The notes under the pieces were generated by a model, which was not told the DNA's origin, did not search any database, and saw only the letters and a list, made by a program, of their open reading frames with translations. From positions 310,001-374,000 of the forward strand of contig NZ_CP032829.1 in assembly GCF_003660165.1 (NCBI RefSeq): a DNA stretch of 64,000 nt, given 5' to 3'. The stretch's first letter is position 1, and the number at the start of each line of letters is the position of its first letter. The position numbers were made by a program, and so were the translations under genes. Positions 8,203 through 15,006 of the stretch are shown here, piece after piece. Source of the stretch: Sphingomonas paeninsulae (GTDB lineage: Bacteria; Pseudomonadota; Alphaproteobacteria; Sphingomonadales; Sphingomonadaceae).

Positions 8203-8654
8203 TGGACCGTCGGAGCCTCCGCGCATGTGCTGCAGAGGTCAGGCTCCACCCAATGGCAATTCGGCTTACCGGCGACCACGCAGGCGGTGGTTTCCGTGCA
8301 CCCACAAACTCGACATGACGGAGCTCGGGCCTCCGCCTTCACCGCGTCCACGAACTCCATGAGGAGCTTAGGCACGTCGGATTTGATGGCCTTCTCGAGC
8401 GGCCAGTAAGCTGCCATGAGCGCGCGCCGGTCATCGGCTCCTGCACCCTGTTCCGCCGCAATTTTCGTCGAGATGATGAACACCATGAACATGGCCGCAT
8501 CGGCGAGCAGCGTCATGCGATCGGCGGGGAGCAGAATGTCCTCGATGCAGGAATCCATGACATCACAAATCGCACCCGAGTAATGGGCTCGAAGCTCGGC
8601 GAGACGATCGTCGAACGATTCGACTGGCATTCCCTGAATTGGCTCAGACTCCAC
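8199..8654 (-). CDS. Phage protein with C-terminal zinc-binding motif
   Basis: A 151-residue protein. The start is a GTG at 8654 preceded by AGGAG at 8661-8665; it overlaps the stop of the upstream ATPase gene. The C-terminus has the recurrent phage motif CRVCGCTETTACV followed by NCHWVEPDLCSTC, with at least six Cys that likely hold one or two zinc ions. The N-terminal part is helical and unrecognised. Confidence 0.65.
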   Translation of the reverse strand: MESEPIQGMPVESFDDRLAELRAHYSGAICDVMDSCIEDILLPADRMTLLADAAMFMVFIISTKIAAEQGAGADDRRALMAAYWPLEKAIKSDVPKLLMEFVDAVKAEARAPSCRVCGCTETTACVVAGKPNCHWVEPDLCSTCAEAPTVQ

Positions 8655-9657
8655 TGTAATCTCCTGCTGGTTCGTTTTTTGCTGGGGCGAGCGCCGTCTT
8701 CCGGTCGGCCAGCACGTCGGCCAGTGCGTCCCTGTGAGGAGCCATTGCTCGCAAGCGCCATGCAGTCTCGAGGTCGGCCAAGTTTTCGGCATTTTCGAGA
8801 TAGCCGCGCGCAACATTGATGCTGATTTCATCACTGGTGCCGCTCGACTGGGGGGCAATTCGAGCGGCACCACCCATTGACCACTGAGCAAGAGCAACAC
8901 CGGCCTCACGACCTATTCGTCGACCTTCGGGAAAGAACGGTCGGTGTTGCGCCTGCAGTTTGCGGGCAATGGGAACGCCGGGCTCTTGGGGGACAAGGAG
9001 CATCGACGTCGTGATTTCGAAGGGGAAACGCTTCTCGCAGATGGGAACCCACCGCTCGAGCACCGGAATGTCCGCTGCTGGCGTGATAACCATCTTGGTC
9101 GATTGCGTACCCTTGTAGAGCTTTGGCGAACCGTCGTCGTTCCACTGAGGAACGGCTTCGATCTTCATCTTCTCCTCGGAGCGCATGCACACGATGATGT
9201 GCGCTCGAGCGGCAAGCATCCGATTCACGAGGCGCTTGTGCGCGGTCTTCGGCTCCATCCAGTTCTTAGGCGATCGAACGCCATTCTTCTCGAGCTGGTC
9301 AGCCCACTCGCGGACACCGCCTTCGCCTTCCCACTCGTGCGAAAAGCTATCGATGATGATAACATCGGCACCGGCCTTCTCGGCAGCATCGATCGCGCTC
9401 GAGTAAGCTGCTGGCGCGAACGGTGGATCGACCTGACCGTGCATGAACGTGAAGTCGTCGGCGTAATGGAGCATCCGACCGCGCTCAGTATCGATACCAA
9501 ACACGCGGCCCTCACGGTTCTGCGCTTTGCCCATCGTCTCCGCGATTCCGGCTGCGAGCAGCTGCGCGGTGTAAGTCTTGCCGCTCCCGCTGGCCCCGTC
9601 GAGGCCGATCAGGAGCGGCACGTTCTCGCGCTTGGCTGGTTTGAAGGTGGTGCTCAC
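8644..9657 (-). CDS. Sak4-like P-loop ATPase (phage recombination ATPase)
   Basis: A 337-residue RecA-fold ATPase. Walker A is GASGSGKT (21-28) and the Walker B strand is DVIIIDSFSHEW (~96-107); HIIVCMRSEE and a following KM-rich segment match phage Sak4/AAA_24-type proteins. Sak4 proteins anneal or pair single strands in phage recombination. The start is a GTG with GGAGG upstream. It lies between a RecE-like nuclease and small zinc proteins, consistent with an exonuclease plus annealing-ATPase recombination system. The C-terminal 70 residues look flexible. Confidence 0.8.
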   Translation of the reverse strand: MSTTFKPAKRENVPLLIGLDGASGSGKTYTAQLLAAGIAETMGKAQNREGRVFGIDTERGRMLHYADDFTFMHGQVDPPFAPAAYSSAIDAAEKAGADVIIIDSFSHEWEGEGGVREWADQLEKNGVRSPKNWMEPKTAHKRLVNRMLAARAHIIVCMRSEEKMKIEAVPQWNDDGSPKLYKGTQSTKMVITPAADIPVLERWVPICEKRFPFEITTSMLLVPQEPGVPIARKLQAQHRPFFPEGRRIGREAGVALAQWSMGGAARIAPQSSGTSDEISINVARGYLENAENLADLETAWRLRAMAPHRDALADVLADRKTALAPAKNEPAGDYSGV

Positions 9658-9660
9658 AGG

Positions 9661-9834
9661 CTATCCTCCGATGTGCCACTGGCGACAGGAGACGCACTGG
9701 TAAGGGCGCATCTTGCCGTGCATTTTGGAGCGGACCCGCTTGCCCTTTTGCTGGAGCCGTATCCGAGCGAGAGCGTCGCCCTTGTTCGGATACGCAACCT
9801 TGCCGGTGCATGCGGGATTGACGTCGATGTCCAT
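9661..9834 (-). CDS. Small zinc-ribbon-like phage protein
   Basis: A 57-residue basic protein starting MDIDVNPACTGKVAYP and ending with YQCVSCRQWHIGG. The final CxxC plus WH pattern, with an earlier Cys, is a half zinc ribbon seen in many small phage proteins. It ends three bases before the GTG of the Sak4-like gene. Function unknown; nucleic-acid binding is plausible from the charge. Confidence 0.6.
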   Translation of the reverse strand: MDIDVNPACTGKVAYPNKGDALARIRLQQKGKRVRSKMHGKMRPYQCVSCRQWHIGG

Positions 9835-9838
9835 GGCA

Positions 9839-10165
9839 TCACTTCGCCGCCGCTCGCTTGGTGCGCTTGTTGGCATTAATAAGGTCAGCCGCTGCTTTCC
9901 GACGCTTCCCGAATTCGTAGAGCGGGCGCATGTCTTCCACAGTGGCGTGCAGGGCTTCCGCCGCCGTTTCCCAGCGTTGGGCGCTGCCCTGAGCTTTCAG
10001 CATTTCGTGCATGCGCTGATCGGCCATCGCATTTGCGCGACGACTGGTCGCACGCGCTCCCTCGAGTTCGATCCGATGAGCAAATACGAGGCGATCAGCC
10101 CAAATCCGCATGCCGAAAGCCGTTGCTGCCAAGCCAGTAGCGGCGAGTACGATTTCCCCGATCAT
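9839..10165 (-). CDS. Small membrane-anchored coiled-coil protein
   Basis: A 108-residue protein with one N-terminal hydrophobic helix (IGEIVLAATGLAATAFGM) followed by a charged helical region and a very basic tail (KRRKAAADLINANKRTKRAAAK). It overlaps the upstream nuclease gene by four bases (ATGA). Its function is not recognisable; it is probably an inner-membrane protein with a cytoplasmic, possibly DNA-facing tail. Confidence 0.6.
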   Translation of the reverse strand: MIGEIVLAATGLAATAFGMRIWADRLVFAHRIELEGARATSRRANAMADQRMHEMLKAQGSAQRWETAAEALHATVEDMRPLYEFGKRRKAAADLINANKRTKRAAAK

Positions 10166-11079
10166 GCCGCTGCCCTCTCATCGAGAGAGTCCGCCAGCTC
10201 GTCGGCCAGCATCTTCGCATCCCAGGCTGTGAAGGCGTAGGCCGGTGCCGCGACATAGTGGGTGCGCGGACGGTAAGAACTCCACTTGCCTGCCCGGCCA
10301 TCCTTGGCCCAGCGTTCCATAGCCCACTCGACACGCTGCTTGGCGAACTGGCGGGCTTGTTCGTCCAGCTCGATTACCGCCAGCACATAGGGCGGCTTCG
10401 GATTCTGCACGACGTAACGAAACTCGACATCATTCCATGCGCAGCCCTCGATTTCAGCGAGGATCATGGAATAGAACGGGTCCTGTACATCGCGGCCTTC
10501 ACGAAACAGATACTTCACGAAGCCGTCGGGGTCCGGGCCGGGCGCAAAGGTCTTATAATCGTAGATCCGCGGCGCGTCCGTCATGCGCCAGTCCAACATT
10601 GACCGGCACCAGAGCTTGCCCTGTGCAGTGGGAAGCTGTGCAATCGCGACCTGTTCGGCCACGCCTTCCACAAAAGCATCGCGATTTTCAGGATCGTCGG
10701 CTAGCTGAATGCGGGCCGCTTTGACCATCGCCTCGGCCTGATCGTACACCTTACGCAGACAGGGCTGCTTGTTGGCTTCGATCGCGGCCTCACGCTGCGC
10801 CTTAGTGTCATTTTTTGTCCAGTTGTCGGCTTCGATAACGACAATACCAGCGCCACGACCGAGCAGCAGCTCGTGAGCGACCGAGCCTAGATCATAGGCC
10901 GTCTTATCGTCGTTTTCGATTTCAGGATTGAGGCGCGGGTGCTTGTAAGCAGCGTCTGCAACCGTGTCGGTAATGATTGTGCTAATGATGCCGCTCGACA
11001 AGCTGGGGCGCTTGCAGGGATCGGCGTGGTAGCGTTCCGGCCGCATTTCATAGAAGCCGGGCGATTCGATGCGTTCCAT
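10162..11079 (-). CDS. PD-(D/E)XK exonuclease, RecE-type C-terminal domain
   Basis: A 305-residue nuclease of the RecE/exodeoxyribonuclease VIII type. The pattern is SSGIISTII near the start, GSVAHELLLG (the conserved His/Glu helix), then CRSMLDWRM and IYDYKTF, which give the acidic-acidic-X-K active site. It would resect double-stranded ends for recombination by the neighbouring Sak4-like ATPase. The start at 11079 has a strong GGAGG; longer frames run into the operator region. It is the first gene of the leftward early operon, so it should be controlled by the operators at 11107-11147. Confidence 0.85.
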   Translation of the reverse strand: MERIESPGFYEMRPERYHADPCKRPSLSSGIISTIITDTVADAAYKHPRLNPEIENDDKTAYDLGSVAHELLLGRGAGIVVIEADNWTKNDTKAQREAAIEANKQPCLRKVYDQAEAMVKAARIQLADDPENRDAFVEGVAEQVAIAQLPTAQGKLWCRSMLDWRMTDAPRIYDYKTFAPGPDPDGFVKYLFREGRDVQDPFYSMILAEIEGCAWNDVEFRYVVQNPKPPYVLAVIELDEQARQFAKQRVEWAMERWAKDGRAGKWSSYRPRTHYVAAPAYAFTAWDAKMLADELADSLDERAAA

Positions 11080-11106
11080 CGTGGTTCCTCCATTGAGAAA
11101 CCATTT

Positions 11107-11147
11107 ATGACAAATTGTGCTAGCACATGGCAAGCACAATCTGTGCT
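11107..11147. promoter_or_regulatory. Repressor operator pair upstream of the leftward early operon
   Basis: Two sites of the same 15 bp type lie here: a perfect palindrome AGCACA-ATC-TGTGCT at 11133-11147 and a variant ATGACA-AAT-TGTGCT at 11107-11121, with TGTGCTAGCACA (11116-11127) between them. The same two variants occur together at 12180-12216. The location between the nuclease start and the immunity genes fits an operator for leftward early transcription. Confidence 0.75.
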
Positions 11148-11178
11148 ATTTAAACATTCTGTCAGATTTTGAGTCGAT

Positions 11179-11541
11179 TTAGCGGCAAACTCGCTGAATT
11201 ATTCCCGCACCAATGGTGCCGGGGGCGGCGGGAGAAATTCTAATTTGATAGCTGGTGTAGCTCCTACTGTTCAGCAGTTTATCATTCGGGCCATAATCGT
11301 TGTTGGCCGCGACACCGAGCGAATCCTCCGAGCAGCGCACCTCGTAAAGAATCATTGAATTTGCCACACCTTTGTCTGGTGGGCTGTTGATCCATTTCGT
11401 CCATACCCGGACATTAGATCCGGTTGGTCGAATAGATGACCCGTCAACAAACACTTTGGTGGTTTCCGTCGTATCCAAATATTCCCACTCAGCGAAAGCA
11501 GGAGATGACAAAAGGGCGAGAGCGAGAATAATGCGTTTCAT
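11179..11541 (-). CDS. Secreted small protein, surface-adhesin-E-like, co-transcribed with the repressor
   Basis: A 120-residue protein with a clear signal peptide (MKRIILALALLSSPAFA, cleavage after AFA). The mature part (WEYLDTTETTKVFVDGSSI, then VRVWTKW and a Cys pair) resembles small periplasmic proteins of the surface-adhesin-E type. Its ATG overlaps the repressor stop (ATGA), so it is expected to be expressed in the lysogen when lytic genes are off. That is the behaviour of a lysogenic conversion gene; its effect on the host is unknown. Confidence 0.7.
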   Translation of the reverse strand: MKRIILALALLSSPAFAEWEYLDTTETTKVFVDGSSIRPTGSNVRVWTKWINSPPDKGVANSMILYEVRCSEDSLGVAANNDYGPNDKLLNSRSYTSYQIRISPAAPGTIGAGIIQRVCR

Positions 11542-12143
11542 AGGTCGATGAAGCTCCTGACTACCCGACCTATAACAGACCAATCTTTATCACCGTTTAA
11601 GAAGATCGTCTTGTTCGAGGGGTTCGTGCTGTACGGTTCGAGGCGCGCTACGGGCTTCCCTTGATACATTTTATAGGTCGTTTCCCCTCGCAGGGAGAAC
11701 AGGTACGAAAGCCCCGATACTAAGTCTCTGTCCTTGACGTTCACTATCACCGTCGAATCCTCGGGCGATACTCTGTCCATGCTGTCGCCCTTCACCTTCG
11801 TGGCGAAATACTCGCCGGGTGGAAGGCTGCTGACTGTGATATGGTCGACCTCTTCGAGATCCTGAACCGAGGCGATATCATGAACATGACCGGCGCTTAC
11901 CCAAGATAACACTGGCATTGTTCTCCCCATTGGGGCGCTTTTGTCGCTCAGCACATCCTCAATGTCGGCCAGTGGAATGCCCAGCTTGGACGCGATCCGC
12001 ACCACGTCCTCGCGTGTCGGCTCGGTTCGTTCGCGTTCCCAGGACGAGACTGTCGTCTGCCCCTTGCCAACGGCTTCCGCCAATTTCCCCTGTGACCAAC
12101 CTTTCGCATCGCGAGCGGCGGCAATTCGTTTTCCGATCCCCAT
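11538..12143 (-). CDS. CI/LexA-type phage repressor (HTH plus S24 self-cleavage domain)
   Basis: A 201-residue repressor. Residues 3-58 are an XRE helix-turn-helix (IAAARDAKGWSQGKLAEAVG, then TTVSSWERER). The C-terminal half is a LexA-like peptidase S24 domain with the cleavage pair A84-G85 (SAGH), catalytic S121 (KGDSM) and K158 (TTYKMYQ). It would hold the lytic promoters off and be inactivated by RecA during the SOS response. It faces the Cro-like gene across an operator region. Start 12143 (MGIGKRIAA) fits the HTH family; an ATG at 12176 is possible, and neither has a clear ribosome site. Confidence 0.92.
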   Translation of the reverse strand: MGIGKRIAAARDAKGWSQGKLAEAVGKGQTTVSSWERERTEPTREDVVRIASKLGIPLADIEDVLSDKSAPMGRTMPVLSWVSAGHVHDIASVQDLEEVDHITVSSLPPGEYFATKVKGDSMDRVSPEDSTVIVNVKDRDLVSGLSYLFSLRGETTYKMYQGKPVARLEPYSTNPSNKTIFLNGDKDWSVIGRVVRSFIDL

Positions 12144-12179
12144 AGGGTCAGCATAAGCGTAGCACGTGTTTAGCATCCA

Positions 12180-12216
12180 ATGACAATATGTGCTTTTCAT
12201 TAGCACACAATGTGCT
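12180..12216. promoter_or_regulatory. Operator pair between repressor and Cro-like gene
   Basis: The divergent intergenic region carries ATGACA-ATA-TGTGCT (12180-12194) and the perfect palindrome AGCACA-CAA-TGTGCT (12202-12216), centres 22 bases apart. This mirrors the pair at 11107-11147, and the palindrome reappears at 18484-18498. The placement between cI-like and cro-like genes is that of a right-hand operator controlling both promoters. Confidence 0.78.
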
Positions 12217-12227
12217 AAATCTGTCCC

Positions 12228-12476
12228 ATGAGCACCATTTTGGAACAGCCCGCCCCCTCTCTTCGCTCTCACGGCGAGATTGTCCGCGAATATGGTGCAC
12301 AGCGCCTTCGCACCCTCCTCACCGAGAAAGGGTTCGACGTCAGCACTACGACGCCACAGCGTTGGGCCGATCGGAACTCCATCCCCGGCGATTACTGGAA
12401 CGTGATTTCCAACGAGGGAATCGCAACGCTCGAGGAACTCGCCTTCGCCGCTGAGGCCCGCAAGTCGGCCGCGTAA
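12228..12476 (+). CDS. Cro-like DNA-binding protein
   Basis: An 82-residue protein, first gene of the rightward early operon and divergent from the repressor. The segment AQRLRTLLTEKGFDVSTTTPQRWADRNSIPGDYW looks like a Cro-type helix-turn-helix with a W-x3-NSIP turn common in alphaproteobacterial phage proteins. By position and size it should be the lytic-cycle antagonist of the repressor. It ends two bases before the helicase start. Confidence 0.72.
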   Translation: MSTILEQPAPSLRSHGEIVREYGAQRLRTLLTEKGFDVSTTTPQRWADRNSIPGDYWNVISNEGIATLEELAFAAEARKSAA

Positions 12477-12477
12477 A

Positions 12478-13875
12478 GTGGAACTCCGCGATTATCAGGA
12501 CGGTATGCTCGAGGAGGCGCGTGGTCACATGCGCGCCGGTGTTCGACGCATACTGCTGCAGCTCCCTACTGGTGGCGGTAAAACTGTCATGGCCGCTAAA
12601 ATGCTGGGCGGTGCGTCCGCGCGCGCGATCGCGTCACAGTTTCTCGTTCATCGCCGTGAGCTAATCGAGCAGACAAGCGATACCTTCCGACGTGTCGATA
12701 TTCCGCATGGCATCATCGCTGCAGGGTTCGTTGAGAACCGTGACCGGTTAGTGCAGATTGCCGGTGTTCACACGCTGGGCAACCGCCTCGATACCGCGAC
12801 CCCTCCGGGCATGATCGTCTGCGACGAGGCGCACCATGCGGTTGCCGGGACATGGGGCAAGATCCTCGAGCGATACGGCAACGCGTTCCTGATCGGACTG
12901 ACCGCGACACCTGAACGCCTTGATGGACGCGGCCTCAAGGACCACTTCGATGTCATCGTGAAGGGACCGAGCGTCGCTGAGCTGATCGCGCGCGGGTTCC
13001 TCTCCCCTTATACCTATTACGCGCCGGGCAAGCCTGATCTGCTTGGCGTTCCGACTCGGGCCGGTGACTTCAACCGTGGCGAGCTGGGCGCGGCGATGGA
13101 TAAGCCGAAGCTCATCGGCAATGTCGTGGAGCACTATCAGAAGCTGGCGGCTGGTAAGCAGGGTGTCGTGTTCGCTGCTTCCGTTGAGCACAGCAAGCAC
13201 CTTGCCGAAGCGTTCACTGCAGCTGGCGTCCGCGCCGCGCATGTCGATGGCTCGATGGACGAACGGGACCGCAAGCGCATCGTGTCGGCGTTCCGGGCCG
13301 GTGACATCGAAATCATGTCAAACGTGGATCTGTTCGGCGAGGGGTTCGACGTGCCGGGGCTGGTTTACTGCGGCCTCGCGCGGCCAACGAAATCGCTCTC
13401 CCTGCATCTGCAACAGGTGGGCCGTGCGCTCCGTGTCATGCAGGGCAAAGAACAGGCCATCATCTGCGACCATGCGGGCAACGCGTTCGTACACGGTATG
13501 CCCGACGATCCACGCGAATGGTCGCTCGAGGGACGTCATAAGCGCGCAGGTGGTGGCGGCGGTCCAACCGACGCTATGGTAATTCACCAGTGTTTGACCT
13601 GCTATCGGGTGTCGCCTTCACGGCTGGCATGTTGCCCAGGCTGCGGCACTGAATTTCCAAACCGTTCGCGCACGCTCGAGCAGGAAGCCGGTGAGCTTAC
13701 CGCGCTCGAGCGGATTGCCGCCAAGGCGAAGGCTACCGCCGACCGGAAAGCTGAGGAACGCGAGTGCAAGTCACTGGCGGACTTCGAGGCGCTGGGACGC
13801 AAGCGCGGATACGAGCCGGGCTGGGCTCGGCACCAATGGTCGTTTCGATCGAAATTTCGGAGACGCGCAGCATGA
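12478..13875 (+). CDS. DEAD/DEAH-box superfamily 2 DNA helicase
   Basis: A 465-residue SF2 helicase of the UvrB/RecG-like phage type. Visible motifs are the Q-like LRDYQ start, motif I LPTGGGKT (29-36), motif II DEAH (116-119), motif III LTATPERLDG and motif VI HLQQVGRALR. After the helicase core come two CxxC pairs (CLTC, CPGC, ~375-395), a zinc ribbon, and a basic C-terminal helix. It probably unwinds phage DNA in replication or recombination. The start is GTG just after the Cro-like stop. Confidence 0.9.
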   Translation: MELRDYQDGMLEEARGHMRAGVRRILLQLPTGGGKTVMAAKMLGGASARAIASQFLVHRRELIEQTSDTFRRVDIPHGIIAAGFVENRDRLVQIAGVHTLGNRLDTATPPGMIVCDEAHHAVAGTWGKILERYGNAFLIGLTATPERLDGRGLKDHFDVIVKGPSVAELIARGFLSPYTYYAPGKPDLLGVPTRAGDFNRGELGAAMDKPKLIGNVVEHYQKLAAGKQGVVFAASVEHSKHLAEAFTAAGVRAAHVDGSMDERDRKRIVSAFRAGDIEIMSNVDLFGEGFDVPGLVYCGLARPTKSLSLHLQQVGRALRVMQGKEQAIICDHAGNAFVHGMPDDPREWSLEGRHKRAGGGGGPTDAMVIHQCLTCYRVSPSRLACCPGCGTEFPNRSRTLEQEAGELTALERIAAKAKATADRKAEERECKSLADFEALGRKRGYEPGWARHQWSFRSKFRRRAA

Positions 13876-14051
13876 TGCCCGAAGATCTGGCAGAGATTGT
13901 TGAGGTTTCTGAAAACCTCATCAGAAATACGAAGACGCAGATCGAGCTGACGTCGCGGTACATGAATGCGCCGCAAATGCGCTCGCTCAAACTGGTGTTG
14001 CTCAAGCTCGATGAGGCCCGTCTTTGGATGGGCGAGGTCGGACAGTCATGA
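13872..14051 (+). CDS. Small helical phage protein
   Basis: A 59-residue protein (MMPEDLAEIVEVSENLIR) that is helical and amphipathic, with no known family. Its ATG overlaps the helicase stop and its own stop overlaps the next start (ATGA at both ends), so it is translationally coupled inside the replication operon. Function unknown. Confidence 0.6.
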   Translation: MMPEDLAEIVEVSENLIRNTKTQIELTSRYMNAPQMRSLKLVLLKLDEARLWMGEVGQS

Positions 14052-14428
14052 AGGACCGCTCAGAAAAGGCGATTATGAATGCCTCGCTGGTCGAGGTGTC
14101 GTCGCTGCCTGAAACGCTGGCGTGGCGCAATAATACCGGCATGGCGTGGCAGGGCATCCAGCGCCCAGTCCGCAAGGGGCAAACGCTCATCGTGCAGGCT
14201 GGCATGGTGGTTCTTATGGAAGCGCGCCCGATCACGTTCGGCCTTCCGGGGTCGGGAGATATCCTCGGTGTTAATGCCGGAAGGGCGTTCGCGCTCGAGG
14301 CGAAAACTCTCACCGGCAAGCAGCACGAAACACAATTACGATTTCAGGCCGCGTTCGAGCGGGCCGGAGGCCTCTACGGGGTTTTCCGTTCCGAAGAAGA
14401 AGCACTCGCTATCCTTGGGAGGGGCTAA
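14048..14428 (+). CDS. VRR-NUC domain nuclease
   Basis: A 126-residue protein with the compact VRR-NUC fold: LAWRNNTGMAW, GLPGSGDILGV (active-site acidic residue), GRAFALEAKT (E-x-K) and GKQHETQLRFQ. VRR-NUC enzymes cleave branched or flap structures such as Holliday junctions. The start at 14048 overlaps the previous stop. It sits between helicase and methyltransferase genes in the rightward replication operon. Confidence 0.82.
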   Translation: MKDRSEKAIMNASLVEVSSLPETLAWRNNTGMAWQGIQRPVRKGQTLIVQAGMVVLMEARPITFGLPGSGDILGVNAGRAFALEAKTLTGKQHETQLRFQAAFERAGGLYGVFRSEEEALAILGRG

Positions 14429-15006
14429 TGGGCCGCAACACCAGCACGTATGCCAGTGCGCAGCGCGACGATCCCGAAAACCGGGAAGAGAATGATTTCT
14501 ATCCGACGCATCCCAGTGCGACGCGTGCCTTATTATCCGTTGAGAAGTTCGACGGACCGATATGGGAACCGGCCTGCGGTGAAGGCGATATGTCCCGCGT
14601 GCTCGAGGCCGCTGGTTACGATGTCATCAGCACAGATCTGATCGACCGTGGCTATGGTGAGCACGGTGTCGATTTTCTGCGTGAGTGGAAGTCGCGCGCC
14701 CCGAACGTCGCCACGAATCCGCCCTTTGGAATCGCGATGCCTTTCATTAACTGCGCGCTGCAGATGTCGACCGGCAAGGTGGCGATGTTCCTGCGGTTGG
14801 CGTTTCTCGAAGGACAGCGTCGCGGTGCTTGGTTCAAACGAACACCACTAAAAAAGGTTTGGGTGATGTCCAACCGGGTGCCGATGCAGCGCGGACGCTT
14901 GGCAGTCGGCGAAGATGGCACCGGCGTTCTGGCTTTCGCGTGGTTCATTTGGGAGCATGGCTATGAGGGTGAGCCGTCTATCGGCTGGCTCGAGGGTCGC
15001 GACTGA
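14428..15006 (+). CDS. Phage adenine-specific DNA methyltransferase
   Basis: A 192-residue SAM-dependent methyltransferase. EPACGEG (47-53) is the SAM-binding motif I and TNPPF (96-100) the N6-adenine catalytic motif IV. It is short and lacks a separate target-recognition domain, as in many phage enzymes. Likely roles are protection from host restriction or timing of replication. It overlaps both neighbours by one to four bases. No matching restriction enzyme is encoded nearby. Confidence 0.82.
   Translation: MGRNTSTYASAQRDDPENREENDFYPTHPSATRALLSVEKFDGPIWEPACGEGDMSRVLEAAGYDVISTDLIDRGYGEHGVDFLREWKSRAPNVATNPPFGIAMPFINCALQMSTGKVAMFLRLAFLEGQRRGAWFKRTPLKKVWVMSNRVPMQRGRLAVGEDGTGVLAFAWFIWEHGYEGEPSIGWLEGRD

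Noticed and set aside
8944-9879. 311-residue plus-strand open frame
   Set aside because: Antisense to the Sak4-like ATPase gene whose Walker motifs are clear.
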